Positions 19,581-28,871 of a stretch of DNA of 64,000 nucleotides are shown one piece after another; within the stretch, counting starts at the first letter, position 1; every line of letters begins with the position of its first letter. This DNA comes from Rhodococcus pseudokoreensis (lineage in GTDB: Bacteria; Actinomycetota; Actinomycetes; Mycobacteriales; Mycobacteriaceae), in assembly GCF_017068395.1 (NCBI RefSeq), contig NZ_CP070619.1, forward strand, positions 2,232,001 to 2,296,000, given 5' to 3'. The notes below the pieces were generated by a model. It did not search any database. It worked only from the letters and a program-made list of their open reading frames with translations, and was not told the origin of the DNA. A program made the translations under genes and the position numbers.

Positions 19581-20264
19581 TCACACGGCCGGACCGGTGT
19601 CGCCCGGGGAGACGATGCCGTGATCGAACGCGTACACGATGGCGGCCGCGCGATCGCGGAGATCGAGTTTGAGGAAGATGTGCCCGACGTGACTCTTCAC
19701 CGTTACGCCCGAGATGCCCAGCTCACGCCCGATCTCGCTGTTGCTGTGCCCGCGCCCGATCAGCGCGAGCACGTCGAGTTCCCGCGCGGTCAACTCGGTG
19801 AGGCGGTTGCGGTCCCCGTCGGACGACGGCGCTACGGTGCGGTACGTAGCGAGAACCCGTCCGGTCACAGCCGGGTCGAGGCAGGCGCCGCCCTCGGCGA
19901 CGGTGCGCACGGCGCGAATCAGATCCTCGGCCGGCGAATCCTTGAGGATGAACCCTGCGGCACCGGCGCGGAGCGATCCGGACAGCAGATCGTCGTCGTC
20001 GAACGTGGTGAGCACCAGCACCGGCGGCGGCTGGGCGGCGGACCGGAGATCGCGGGTCGCCCGGATGCCGTCGACCTTCTTCATCCGCAGGTCCATGAGC
20101 ACGACATCCGGAGTGTGTTCCGCGACCGCGCCCGGCACCTCCGAGCCGTCGGCGCATTCGCCGACGATCACGAAGCCGTCCTTGCGCCGCAGGATCCGGC
20201 GCAGTCCCGACCGCACCAGTTCCTGGTCGTCGACCAGCAGCACCCTGATCTCCGGGCCCGTCAC
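19581..20264 (-). CDS. NarL/LuxR-type response regulator
   Basis: A 227-residue two-component response regulator. The receiver domain (1-125) has VDDQ (acidic pocket) and the phospho-acceptor D58 in VVLMDLR, plus the conserved Thr and Lys (LTTFDDDD, FILKDSP). The C-terminal LuxR helix-turn-helix (about 160-220) reads LTARELDVLALIGRG and GISGVTVKSHVGHIF. GTG 20264 overlaps the kinase stop as GTGA, so the pair is translationally coupled. The regulon is unknown; nothing adjacent points to a signal. Confidence 0.93.
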   Translation of the reverse strand: MTGPEIRVLLVDDQELVRSGLRRILRRKDGFVIVGECADGSEVPGAVAEHTPDVVLMDLRMKKVDGIRATRDLRSAAQPPPVLVLTTFDDDDLLSGSLRAGAAGFILKDSPAEDLIRAVRTVAEGGACLDPAVTGRVLATYRTVAPSSDGDRNRLTELTARELDVLALIGRGHSNSEIGRELGISGVTVKSHVGHIFLKLDLRDRAAAIVYAFDHGIVSPGDTGPAV

Positions 20265-21460
20265 GACAGTCCCGGAATATGCCGGAGAATCGCCGGCCGG
20301 CACGAGTCTCGGGGCAGTGGCACCGCGGCGTGCACCGACCACCGCCTGCCGTCCGGGCCGGCGCGGAGCGTGCCACCGAGCAACTTGGCGCGCTCGCGCA
20401 TGCCCCGCAGACCGGAACCGCGCGAGCTGTCCGGTACCGAACCCCGGCCCCGGATCGGGTTGCGGATCGCGAGGATCGCCCGCTCCGGCTCGATCGTGAG
20501 CCGCACGTCGGCGCCCGCGCCGGGCGCATGTTTGGCGATGTTCGCCAGCGACTCCTGCGTGATCCGGTACAGGCCGAGACCGACTGTCCCGGTCACCGCG
20601 GACAGGTTGCCCTGCAGGTCGAAGTCCACCGGGAGACCCGCGCGGCGGAAGTCGTCGATCAGCTCGGGAAGGTCGGCAACCCCCGGTTCGGGGCGGGTAC
20701 CCGCCGGGCCCGCGTCGAGCAACCCGACGGTGCGGCGGATGTCGGCCATCGCCTGCCGCCCGAGCCGCTCGGCGTCGGAGAGCGCATCCACGGCATCGTC
20801 GACGTCGCGGTCCTGCTCGAGCGCGCGGCGGGCCGCGGTCAGATGCAGCAGCGTGATGCTCAGCGAGTGCGCGATGACGTCGTGCACCTCGCGGGCGATC
20901 CGCTGGCGCTCACGGGTGGCGGCCTGCTCCGACTGAATCGCCTTCGAGGCCCGCTCCTGATGCAGGAGACGCAACTGGGTGAGCATCAGATACCCGAAAG
21001 CCCAGCCCAGTACGACTCCGGCGAGGGCGTAGGGCGCGCCGTCGAGTCGCCCCGCCACGCCGAACGCCGACAGGACCGCGATCGAGCTGACCAGGGTGGC
21101 GAGGCTGACCCCCAGCGACGCCGTCGCCGCGACCTCGCCGGTGAGGATCACCAGGATGAGCGGGGCGAAGTCGAACGCGGTGTCGGGTTGCTGCAGGAGC
21201 AGCAATGCGGCCGCCGCGGTCACGACGACGGCCAGGAACGGCCGCGGAAGCACCACGCCCAGTCTGATCATGTCTCCCGCAACGGGGGTCACCGCGGCGA
21301 CCAGACCGCACAGCAGCACCCACCCCGGCGGCACGAAGCCGTCGCGTTGCGCGACAGCGGCACCGGCAATGGCGACGACCGCGATGTGCGCGAACACCGG
21401 CACGGCGAGCGGGTAGTCGTACTCGCTCTCCGCCACGCGTCGACGAAAAAATGTCGTCAC
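20261..21460 (-). CDS. sensor histidine kinase (HisKA_3 type)
   Basis: The N-terminal half has about five to six transmembrane helices (residues about 18-160) with short loops, so the signal is probably sensed in or at the membrane. The dimerisation/phospho-acceptor helix follows (RQRIAREVHDVIAHSL, H193). The HATPase domain has ESLANIAKHAPG (N box) and GSGLRGMRERAKLLGG (G box). The start is uncertain: GTG 21460 (VTTFFRRR) is used here and an in-frame ATG lies at 21487. It is co-transcribed with the response regulator, upstream of it. NarL-class kinases of this shape often respond to envelope stress or antibiotics, but that is only a family tendency. Confidence 0.9.
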   Translation of the reverse strand: MTTFFRRRVAESEYDYPLAVPVFAHIAVVAIAGAAVAQRDGFVPPGWVLLCGLVAAVTPVAGDMIRLGVVLPRPFLAVVVTAAAALLLLQQPDTAFDFAPLILVILTGEVAATASLGVSLATLVSSIAVLSAFGVAGRLDGAPYALAGVVLGWAFGYLMLTQLRLLHQERASKAIQSEQAATRERQRIAREVHDVIAHSLSITLLHLTAARRALEQDRDVDDAVDALSDAERLGRQAMADIRRTVGLLDAGPAGTRPEPGVADLPELIDDFRRAGLPVDFDLQGNLSAVTGTVGLGLYRITQESLANIAKHAPGAGADVRLTIEPERAILAIRNPIRGRGSVPDSSRGSGLRGMRERAKLLGGTLRAGPDGRRWSVHAAVPLPRDSCRPAILRHIPGLS

Positions 21461-21626
21461 CTGCACACGACCAGCGTAGGCGAACACTCACCCCGGCCGC
21501 GTCGTCTCCGGAGCGGACGCGGCCTCCGCCCACGGTAGGAGACGAGAACGCGACCGTGGCACGGCGAAACCGCCTCCGCGGATCCGTAGCGTTGCGGGCA
21601 ACAACGAAACCAGGGAGGTGGCCGAG

Positions 21627-22046
21627 ATGTCGTGGAACGATTTCCGTGCACGCCGGGCGGTACTCGAAGAGGTCCTGGCGCGGGCACACGTCGACCCCGC
21701 GCTGGCGTTGCGGTTCGACGAAGTACCCGGCGCGATCCAGCTTTTCGGTTCGTCCGACAATATTCTGCTCGCCCTGCAGCACCGGTGGAGCAACCATCTC
21801 GCCGCCCGTCTCGACCAGGCGGTCGAGGACGGCACGCCCGTGAACGCGGCGTGGCGCGAACTGGCGAATGAGCAGCCTGCGTTGCGCGCGCTCCTCGACG
21901 CCGCGGCCGCCTCGTCGCTGCGACTTCGCGGCTCCCAGCGCGACGAGCAACAGATGATCGAAGCCCACACGACCGGACGCGCGTCCGGCCACCGGAGCGA
22001 CCGGCGGCCGCTCGGAACGCGACCGCCGACGATGACCCCGGTGTGA
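21627..22046 (+). CDS. conserved hypothetical protein, 139 aa
   Basis: ATG 21627 follows GGGAGG with good spacing. The protein is soluble and mainly helical: WNDFRARRAVLEEVLARA, then FDEVPGAIQLFGSSDNILLA and LQHRWSNHLAARLDQAV, with a basic, disordered tail from about residue 115 (TTGRASGHRSDRRPLGTR). No catalytic motif or DNA-binding domain is recognised. It is divergent from the two-component genes, so it might belong to the same regulon, but there is no direct evidence. Confidence 0.65.
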   Translation: MSWNDFRARRAVLEEVLARAHVDPALALRFDEVPGAIQLFGSSDNILLALQHRWSNHLAARLDQAVEDGTPVNAAWRELANEQPALRALLDAAAASSLRLRGSQRDEQQMIEAHTTGRASGHRSDRRPLGTRPPTMTPV

Positions 22047-22081
22047 CTGCTGCATGCCACCAGGACTGAATGGAACCAGGG

Positions 22082-22855
22082 CTACGCGAAGGCAGCCTCG
22101 AACGCGTCGAGCGCGTCGTCCGGGTCGTTCTTCGCCCAGCCCTCGAGCCCGACGACGCCGGTGTAGCCGATGTCGCGGAGGGCGGCGGCGACGGCCGGAT
22201 AGTGGATTTCGCCGGTTCCGGGTTCGCAGCGTCCGGGGACGTCGGCGACCTGGATCTCGCCGATGTAGGGCAGCGCTTTTCGGACGAGCTCGACGAGGTT
22301 TCCCTCGCCGATCTGGGCGTGATACAGGTCGAGATTCATGCGCAGATGCGGGCTGTCGACCGCCCGGACGAGAGCGAGGGTGTCGGCCGCGGTCGCGAAC
22401 GGGGTGCCCGGATGGTCGACGGCGAGGTTGAGGTTCTCGAGCGTGAACACCCGGCCCGCCTGTTCGCCGAGTTCGGCGACCTTCCGCAGGGTGTCGGCGG
22501 CGGTGAGCCACATTGCGGGCGTCACGGTTTCGACGGGACGAACGGGCAGTCCCCGGTTGTCGAGTCCGGTGCCGTGCAGGTTCAGCCTCGGGCAGTCGAG
22601 CCGTTTCGCGACGTCGAGGGAGTGGCGTGCGGTGGTGAGCAGCGCCTCGATGCCGTCGTGTTCGGTGAGGTTGCCCTCCAGATAGCCCGTCATCGACGAG
22701 AATTCGGCACCGCTCGCGGCGAGGGCATCGATGTCCTTGGTGGACCAGTCCCAGATCTCCACCTGGAGTCCGCGTTCGGCGATGCGCTGGACGCGGTCCG
22801 CGAACGGCAGTTCGAGGTAGAGCATTTCGGCGCTGGCGGCGAGCGAGTACGTCAT
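22082..22855 (-). CDS. sugar-phosphate isomerase/epimerase family (hydroxypyruvate isomerase-like)
   Basis: A 257-residue xylose isomerase-like TIM barrel. Metal-binding acids can be placed in VFTLENLNL (Glu), MNLDLYHAQ (Asp and His) and the late VGLEGWAK; the HYPAVAAAL segment and overall length resemble hydroxypyruvate isomerase (Hyi). It probably isomerises a small keto- or aldose compound downstream of the neighbouring oxidoreductase. ATG 22855 is used; a GTG at 22864 overlaps the upstream gene stop (GTGA), so translation is coupled either way. Operon with the Gfo/Idh gene; LacI repressor divergent. Confidence 0.82.
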   Translation of the reverse strand: MTYSLAASAEMLYLELPFADRVQRIAERGLQVEIWDWSTKDIDALAASGAEFSSMTGYLEGNLTEHDGIEALLTTARHSLDVAKRLDCPRLNLHGTGLDNRGLPVRPVETVTPAMWLTAADTLRKVAELGEQAGRVFTLENLNLAVDHPGTPFATAADTLALVRAVDSPHLRMNLDLYHAQIGEGNLVELVRKALPYIGEIQVADVPGRCEPGTGEIHYPAVAAALRDIGYTGVVGLEGWAKNDPDDALDAFEAAFA

Positions 22856-22860
22856 CGGGG

Positions 22861-23916
22861 TCACCGGTCCAGTTCGACGGCGGCGCCGGTCTCGACGCTG
22901 CGGATCGCGGCGAGCGCGATCGACAGCGCGGTGCGGGCATCCTCGCCCGTCACGACGGCCGGTGTGTGGGCGCGGATCGCGCCGACGAACGCGGTCAGTT
23001 CGCCCACGTAGGCGGTGTGGAGGAGGTCGGTGTCGCGGCGCGCGGTGTCGGCGTGCTGCCCGTCGGGGCCGTAGTAGGTCATGTCGGTGCTGAGCCCGCT
23101 GCCCGCGGTGACCATGCCGCCGGAGCCGAACACCTCGGCGCGGACGTCGTATCCGTACAGCGCGCTGAAACTCGCCTCCGCCGTGGCGATGGCACCGTTG
23201 TCGAATTGCACGGTGACGACCGCGGTGTCGAGGTGGCCCGTGCTCTTGGCGTCCGGTCGCACCAGGGCGTCGGCGATCGCGTGCACCCGCACCGGTCGCG
23301 CACCCGGATTGAGGAAGCACAGGGTGTCGAAGTCGTGAATGAGCGTTTCGAGGAAGATGGTCCACTGCGGGATGCGCGCCGGATCGACGGTGAACGGGCC
23401 GGGGTCGCGCGTCAGCGAACGCAGCAGGTGTGGGGTGCCGACCTTCTGCGCGTCGATCGCCGCGCGGGCGGCGGCGAACCCGGGAGCGAACCGGCGATTG
23501 AACCCGACCTGCAGGACGATGCCCGCGTCGGCGGCCGCCGCGATGGCGCGGTCGGCGTCCTCGAGGGTCACGGCCATCGGCTTCTCGACGAAGACGTGCT
23601 TGCCGGCGGCCGCCGCCGCGACCACCAGGTCGGTGTGGCTCCGCGCGGGGGCGGTGATCAGCACCGCATCGACCTCGTCGCTGGTCAGGACGTCGTCCAC
23701 GGCCGTGGTGGCGAGCGGCGCGCCCAGCGTCGCGGCGAGACGCTGCGCCGACTCGCCGACCGGGTCGCTGACCGCGACGAGCGAAGCTCCGGGGACGAGG
23801 CGGGCCACGATCTCCGCGTGATTCGAGCCGATGCGTCCGGCGCCGATCGTCGCGATGCGGACCGGCTGGGAAGCGGGCGTCGCCGTGCGGACGGGTGCGG
23901 TTTCGGTGAGTGACAT
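22861..23916 (-). CDS. Gfo/Idh/MocA oxidoreductase, myo-inositol dehydrogenase-like
   Basis: An NAD(P)-dependent dehydrogenase of 351 aa. The Rossmann motif GAGRIGSNHAEIV (about residues 26-38), the catalytic-lysine motif EKPMAV and the substrate-side FNRRFAPGF and HDFDTLCFL are typical of inositol 2-dehydrogenases (IolG) and relatives. It probably oxidises a cyclitol or sugar to the keto form, which the adjacent barrel isomerase then handles. First gene of a two-gene operon with two palindromic operators just upstream of it. The substrate is not fixed by sequence; inositol is a reasonable first guess. Confidence 0.85.
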   Translation of the reverse strand: MSLTETAPVRTATPASQPVRIATIGAGRIGSNHAEIVARLVPGASLVAVSDPVGESAQRLAATLGAPLATTAVDDVLTSDEVDAVLITAPARSHTDLVVAAAAAGKHVFVEKPMAVTLEDADRAIAAAADAGIVLQVGFNRRFAPGFAAARAAIDAQKVGTPHLLRSLTRDPGPFTVDPARIPQWTIFLETLIHDFDTLCFLNPGARPVRVHAIADALVRPDAKSTGHLDTAVVTVQFDNGAIATAEASFSALYGYDVRAEVFGSGGMVTAGSGLSTDMTYYGPDGQHADTARRDTDLLHTAYVGELTAFVGAIRAHTPAVVTGEDARTALSIALAAIRSVETGAAVELDR

Positions 23917-23954
23917 GGATGCGCTCCAGAGCGGTGAAGGGTGGAGGTAGAGGC

Positions 23955-23987
23955 GAACTAGTACGTTCTAGTTCTAGACCGTAGAAC
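23955..23987. promoter_or_regulatory. double operator for the divergent LacI regulator
   Basis: GAACTAG-N6-CTAGTTC (23955-23974) and GTTCTA-N5-TAGAAC (23971-23987) are two perfect inverted repeats that share four bases. They lie 38 bases from the oxidoreductase start and 62 bases from the LacI-family start, where a repressor would block the former and autoregulate. The second contains CTAGACCG (23974-23981), a core that recurs near 38930 and 40277. Confidence 0.7.
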
Positions 23988-24048
23988 TCGTGAGATCATT
24001 GGTCAAGAGCGGCCCCGAGCGCGGGCCCGGGAGACAGGAGTCGTGCAC

Positions 24049-25074
24049 GTGGCCGAACCGGTGGCGGGATCGACCGGTGGTGCCCGTCCGACGATGGGCG
24101 ACGTCGCGCGAGCGGCCGGAGTCTCCACGGCGCTCGTCTCGATCGTGATGCGCGGGGTTCCCGGCGCCAGCGAGGCGACCCGTCAGCGGGTGCTCGAGAT
24201 CGCCGACGGGATGGGCTACGTGCCGGACCGTCGCGCACAGAAATTGCGCCAGGCCAGTTCCCGGCTCCTCGGCGTCGTGTTCGAACTGCAGCAACCGTTC
24301 CACGGCGATCTCGTCGAACAGATCTACGCGGCGGCCACCCGCCGGGGTTACGACGTGATGCTCAGCGCCGTCGCCCCGAGTCGCGCCGAGCAGGTCGCGG
24401 TCCAGGCGCTGATGCGGGAACGCTGCGAGGCCGCGATCCTCCTCGGCTCCCGGTTCGACACCGACGAACTCGGCGCGCTGGCCGACCGCCTGCCCGCCCT
24501 CGTCGTGGCACGCGCCAGCGGTCTACCCGGAGTCGGCGCCGTGCGCGGCGACGACGTCGCAGGCATCACCCTGGCCGTCGACCACCTCACCGAACTCGGG
24601 CACCGGAACATCGCCCACATCGACGGCGCCGACGCTCCCGGCGGCGCCGACCGGCGGGCCGGCTTCCTGGCCGCGATGGACCGGCACGGACTGTCGGATT
24701 CGGCAACGGTCGTGGCCGGCGGGCCGACGGAAACCGAAGGCGCACAGGGCATGCACGAACTGCTCGAGTTGCCCGCTCCCCCGACCGCGGTCGTCGCGTT
24801 CAACGACCGGTGCGCCACCGGCGTCCTCGACCTACTGGTCCGCCGCGGCCGGGACGTGCCCGCGGACATCTCCGTCGTCGGCTACGACGACTCCCGCCTG
24901 GCGCGGATTCCGCACGTGCAGATGACGACGATCTCGCAGGACGCCACACACATGGCCGACGCCGCGGTCGACGCGGCGCTGGCTCAGATCGCCGGGGGCG
25001 AGGCCGTCGACCTCGTGCTCGCCCCGCACCTGGTCCGCCGCGCGACCACCGGCCCTGTCGCACAACAGAACTAG
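24049..25074 (+). CDS. LacI-family transcriptional repressor
   Basis: The N-terminal LacI helix-turn-helix is clear (MGDVARAAGVSTALVSIVMR, about residues 15-34), with a hinge helix near RAQKLRQASS, followed by a periplasmic-binding-protein-like sensor domain (LGVVFELQQPFH through ISVVGYDDSRLA). GTG 24049 has GGAG eight bases upstream and gives 341 aa; GTG 24043 is too close to it. It is divergent from the inositol-type dehydrogenase operon, whose promoter carries two matching palindromes. It is a paralogue in layout and sequence of the LacI protein at 39091-40155. Its 3' end overlaps the convergent LysR gene by four bases. Confidence 0.9.
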   Translation: MAEPVAGSTGGARPTMGDVARAAGVSTALVSIVMRGVPGASEATRQRVLEIADGMGYVPDRRAQKLRQASSRLLGVVFELQQPFHGDLVEQIYAAATRRGYDVMLSAVAPSRAEQVAVQALMRERCEAAILLGSRFDTDELGALADRLPALVVARASGLPGVGAVRGDDVAGITLAVDHLTELGHRNIAHIDGADAPGGADRRAGFLAAMDRHGLSDSATVVAGGPTETEGAQGMHELLELPAPPTAVVAFNDRCATGVLDLLVRRGRDVPADISVVGYDDSRLARIPHVQMTTISQDATHMADAAVDAALAQIAGGEAVDLVLAPHLVRRATTGPVAQQN

Positions 25075-25967
25075 ATCCGGCCGGCGAGGAGGGCCTGCAC
25101 GAAACCGCGGGTGCTTGCCGTCTGCGGCCGGCCGGCGACCTGGACGAGGGAGATGGTGCGTTCGACTCTCGGCTCCAGGGGGATGTGGACGAGCCCGGCG
25201 AACGAGATCATGGGGAGCACCAGTTCGGGAACCGCGGTGACGCCGAGCCCGGCGGCCGCCAATCCCGCTACCGCGCCGATGTTCTGCGCCTGCATGACCG
25301 GTCCGAGTTCGATGCGGGCGTCCTCGACGGCCCGGCGGACGGGCGCCGCGATGCTGCTCTCGGGACCGAACGCGATGAACGGCTGCCCGGCGAGATCGGA
25401 CCACTGCAGCACCGGCCGTTCGGCGAACGGATGTGTCGGCGGGACCGCGCAATAGAAGGAGTCGCTCGTCAGGACGTCCTGTTGCAGGCCGGGCAGAATC
25501 CCCGACGTGGTGACCAGGGCGAGGTCGACCGTCCCCGAGTACACGGCGTCGAGAACCTCCTGACGCAGGCCGTCACGGATCTGGAGCCGCACATGGGGAT
25601 GCTGCTCGCGGAAGTTGACCACGTACGGGGGAAGGAACGTGGCCGCGAGCGAGGGCAGGCACGCCACCGTCACGATTCCGCGGTCGCCGGTGACGAATCG
25701 TTCGATCTGGGTGAGCCCGTCGTCGAAGTCGTGGAGCATCCGCCGGGCGTGCTCGATGATCTCCTGCCCGTGCGTGGTCAGTTCGACGCGGCGGGTGGTG
25801 CGCTCGAACAGCGTGACGTCGAGTCTGCGCTCAGCCTCGGCGACCGAGCGGCTCAGCGAGGACTGGGACACGTCGAGGGCGTGAGCAGCCGACGTGAAGC
25901 TCTCGTAGTCGGCGATGGCGACGATGCTCCTCAGGTGGGAGATCCCCAGATTGATGCTCATGTGCAT
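25071..25967 (-). CDS. LysR-family regulator of the CitMHS/AtuA locus
   Basis: A 298-residue LysR regulator. The helix-turn-helix is SFTSAAHALDVSQSSLSRSV (about residues 23-42) followed by the usual linker helix and a two-lobe effector domain (GIVTVACLPSLAATFLPPYV). Two ATG codons lie two residues apart at the start (25967 and 25961). It is divergent from the CitMHS transporter gene, with about 150 A/T-richer bases between, the standard position for a LysR activator of that operon. Its own stop overlaps the LacI gene stop. Confidence 0.88.
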   Translation of the reverse strand: MHMSINLGISHLRSIVAIADYESFTSAAHALDVSQSSLSRSVAEAERRLDVTLFERTTRRVELTTHGQEIIEHARRMLHDFDDGLTQIERFVTGDRGIVTVACLPSLAATFLPPYVVNFREQHPHVRLQIRDGLRQEVLDAVYSGTVDLALVTTSGILPGLQQDVLTSDSFYCAVPPTHPFAERPVLQWSDLAGQPFIAFGPESSIAAPVRRAVEDARIELGPVMQAQNIGAVAGLAAAGLGVTAVPELVLPMISFAGLVHIPLEPRVERTISLVQVAGRPQTASTRGFVQALLAGRI

Positions 25968-26121
25968 CAGTATGGCCGCTATTCATGCGCCGAGCAGTCC
26001 CGTTCGTCGGCCGATCCACGCAACCCATTAATGAGCCAGAATCATGAATCGATCAGTCATTGATATTTGACGCGCAATTGTGAGGCGCGCGACACTGAGA
26101 CTCCGTTTCGAAGGAGGTCAC

Positions 26122-27432
26122 ATGGTTGCCGCACTCGGGTTCGCCACGATCGCGTGTTTCCTGGCGCTGGCGTTCAGCCGCCGGGTCTCGGTGCTCGTCG
26201 CGCTGATCCTCGTTCCCATCGCGTTCGCGATCGTGGGAGGGTGGGCACCCGACCTCGGGGAGATGGTGGGCGACGGCCTCCTGAAGGTCGCGCCCGTCGC
26301 CATCATGATCGCCTTCGCGGTCCTGTACTTCAGTCTGATGGTCGACGTGGGACTGTTCGACCCGGCGATCCGCCGGATCGTCCGGTGGGCGGGGGGCAAT
26401 CCCACCAAGATCGCCGTCGGAACCGCGGTGCTGACGCTGCTCGTCGCGCTCGACGGCGACGGAACCTCGACCTTCCTGATCACCATCTCGGCGCTGCTGC
26501 CCATCTACCAGCGACTCGGGATGCGCCCGGTCGTCCTGACCGGCATCGTCTGCCTGGCCGCCGGTCTGATGAACATGATTCCGTGGGGCGGCCCGACCGT
26601 CCGCGCCATGGCCGCGCTCGACCTGACCAGCGCCGACATCTTCACACCCGTCCTGCCCGCGATGGGCGCCGGGGTCCTGTGGGTTCTGTTCGCCGCCTAC
26701 ATGATCGGCCGCACGGAACGGAAGCGGCTCGGCGTCACCGAACTCGTCTCTCCCGGCGAAGGCGGTCCCGGCACCCCGCACGTCTCCGACCTGCCGGTGC
26801 GTACCCGCCGCCACCGGGCGGTGATGGCGTTCAACACGGTGCTCACCCTCGTCCTGATCGTGATCCTGCTGTTCCAACTCGTGCCGCTGGAGGTGGCGTT
26901 CGCCATCGCCTTCGCGCTCGCGCTCGCCGTCAATCGCCCGAAGTGGGACGATCAGCAGGCCCTGTTCGCGAAGCACGGCGGCAACGTCACCATGGTGGTG
27001 GTGATGATCCTCGCGGCGGGCGTGCTCACGGGAATTCTCAACGGCACCGGGATGATCACCGCGATGGCGCAGACGTTCGTCTCCTGGATTCCGCAGTCCG
27101 CCGGCTCCCTGATCCCCGTCATCACCGCGGTCACGTCGATGCCGCTCAGCCTGGTCTTCACCCCGGACGCCTACTACTTCGGCGTCGTTCCGGTGCTGGC
27201 GGAGACCACCGCGTCGTTCGGTGGCGACCCCGCCGAGATCGGCCGTGCCGCCATCCTCGGCCAGATGACGACCGGATTTCCGCTCAGCCCGCTGACCGCC
27301 GCGACGTTCATCCTGATCGGACTGAGCAAGGTGGACCTCGGCAAGCACCAACGGTTCATCTTCGGCTGGGCGTTCGGGACCACGATCGTGATGACCGTCG
27401 TGGCCCTGTTCACCGGTGCCATCTCGCTGTGA
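26122..27432 (+). CDS. CitMHS-family citrate/carboxylate transporter
   Basis: A 436-residue polytopic membrane protein with about 12 hydrophobic segments. It has the feel of the CitMHS family (metal-citrate:proton symporters): LVALDGDGTSTFLITISALL, GLMNMIPWGGPTVRAMAAL in the first half and DAYYFGVVPVLAE and GQMTTGFPLSPLTAATFIL in the second. ATG 26122 follows AAGGAGG by five bases, so an open frame back to 26080 is ignored. It is followed directly by an AtuA-family gene through a GTGA overlap option. The cargo is probably a metal-chelated carboxylate handled by the AtuA pair; citrate itself is not proven. Confidence 0.85.
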   Translation: MVAALGFATIACFLALAFSRRVSVLVALILVPIAFAIVGGWAPDLGEMVGDGLLKVAPVAIMIAFAVLYFSLMVDVGLFDPAIRRIVRWAGGNPTKIAVGTAVLTLLVALDGDGTSTFLITISALLPIYQRLGMRPVVLTGIVCLAAGLMNMIPWGGPTVRAMAALDLTSADIFTPVLPAMGAGVLWVLFAAYMIGRTERKRLGVTELVSPGEGGPGTPHVSDLPVRTRRHRAVMAFNTVLTLVLIVILLFQLVPLEVAFAIAFALALAVNRPKWDDQQALFAKHGGNVTMVVVMILAAGVLTGILNGTGMITAMAQTFVSWIPQSAGSLIPVITAVTSMPLSLVFTPDAYYFGVVPVLAETTASFGGDPAEIGRAAILGQMTTGFPLSPLTAATFILIGLSKVDLGKHQRFIFGWAFGTTIVMTVVALFTGAISL

Positions 27433-27497
27433 TCGTCCGCAACACCAACGTCCGCGACACCACCGCACCCGTCGAACCAGCAAAGGACTCTGAACCC

Positions 27498-28871
27498 GTG
27501 ACACCATCGAGCACCCACGGCAGCGCCCCGCGGAGCGTGCGACTCGGCGCAGGATCCGGGTTCTCCGGGGATCGCATCGACCCCGCAGAGAAACTCGCCC
27601 GGCACGCCGACCTCGACTACCTGATCTTCGAATGCCTCGGCGAGCGCACCGTCGCCGCCGGAAACGCTCGCCGGCTGGACAACCCGGACGAAGGTTACGA
27701 TCCGCTGCTCGCCGCACGCATGCGCGCGGTGCTCCCGCACACCCTCGCGTCCGGGACCACGGTGATCACCAACGCCGGCGCCGCCAACCCGCTCGCCGCC
27801 GCGGAACTGGTCTCCGGCATCGCATCCCGGTCCGCCGACCGGCCGGTCCGCATCGCCGCGGTCACGGGCGATGCGGTGCTCGAGCAGGTGCGGCGCCACG
27901 ACCCCGTCGTGTGGGAAACCGGAAAACGCCTGTCGGAGCACGAGGACGTGCTCGTCTCTGCGAACGCGTACATCGGTGCGGAGGCCGTGCTCCCCGCGCT
28001 CGAACTGGACGCCGACGTCGTCGTCACCGGCCGCCTCGCCGACCCGTCCCTCTACGTCGCCCCGCTCGCCCACCACTTCGGATGGGACCTGGCTGATCAC
28101 GAAACCATCGGCGCCGCAACCGCAGTCGGGCACCTGCTCGAATGCGCCGGGCAGCTCACCGGCGGGTACTACGCGGACCCCGTCACCAAACCGGTGAAGG
28201 GCATGGCCGATCTCGGTTTCCCGTTCGCCGACGTCCGCGCCGACGGATCGGCGACGTTCGGCAAGCTCGACGGTTCGGGCGGCATCCTCACCGAACGAAC
28301 CTGCGCCGAGCAACTGCTGTACGAGGTGGGTGATCCCACGACGTACCTGACCCCGGACGTCACCGCCGACTTCGGCAACGTGTCGTTCGGCAGCGCCGGA
28401 CCCGACCGCGTCGCCATCACCGGTGCAACCGGGCGCCCCCGCCCGCGGGAACTGAAGGTGACTCTCGGCTTCCGCGGCGGCTGGCTCGGCGAGGGGCAGA
28501 TCAGCTACGCGGGACCGCGCGCCTACCCCCGGGCCCGGCTCGCCGCCGAGATCGTCACCGAACGACTCGTCGACGTGCACGGCTTCACCGAGGACGCCGT
28601 CTCCGTCGAATACATCGGCGCCGGTGCGGCTTTCCGCGGACTCGACACGGACGAGGATGCCCACGAGGTCCGCGTTCGGGTGACCGCCCGGGCACGGACC
28701 CGCGAGGAAGCCGACCTCGTCGGCTGGGAGGTGGAAAGCCTGTACACCAACGGACCGGCAGGTGGCGGCGGTGCCCGGCGCTCGTCGATCGAGGTGCTCG
28801 CGATCCGCTCCTGCACCCTCCCCCGCGAACTCGTGCCCACCCGCGTGCATCTCACGGAGGTGTCGAAATGA
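27498..28871 (+). CDS. AtuA/DUF1446-family protein
   Basis: A 457-residue protein opening with SVRLGAGSGFSGDRIDPAEK, the hallmark N-terminus of the AtuA (acyclic terpene utilisation, DUF1446) family, and containing VTGRLADPSLYVAPLAHHFG and LGFRGGWLGEGQISYAGPRA. Family members are linked to terpenoid or unusual acid breakdown, but the reaction is not established. GTG 27498 is used; an in-frame GTG at 27429 overlaps the transporter stop and would add 23 poorly conserved-looking residues. It is coupled by ATGA to a small partner that in other bacteria is often fused to its C-terminus. Confidence 0.85.
   Translation: MTPSSTHGSAPRSVRLGAGSGFSGDRIDPAEKLARHADLDYLIFECLGERTVAAGNARRLDNPDEGYDPLLAARMRAVLPHTLASGTTVITNAGAANPLAAAELVSGIASRSADRPVRIAAVTGDAVLEQVRRHDPVVWETGKRLSEHEDVLVSANAYIGAEAVLPALELDADVVVTGRLADPSLYVAPLAHHFGWDLADHETIGAATAVGHLLECAGQLTGGYYADPVTKPVKGMADLGFPFADVRADGSATFGKLDGSGGILTERTCAEQLLYEVGDPTTYLTPDVTADFGNVSFGSAGPDRVAITGATGRPRPRELKVTLGFRGGWLGEGQISYAGPRAYPRARLAAEIVTERLVDVHGFTEDAVSVEYIGAGAAFRGLDTDEDAHEVRVRVTARARTREEADLVGWEVESLYTNGPAGGGGARRSSIEVLAIRSCTLPRELVPTRVHLTEVSK

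Noticed and set aside
22082..23365. A 427-codon version of the isomerase reaching back into the oxidoreductase gene
   Set aside because: Residues before the ATG at 22855 are Arg-rich shadow sequence of the oxidoreductase gene; the family length is about 260.
26067..27430. A long in-frame extension upstream of the AtuA gene
   Set aside because: It would overlap the whole CitMHS transporter in another frame; only the part from about 27429 or 27498 resembles AtuA.
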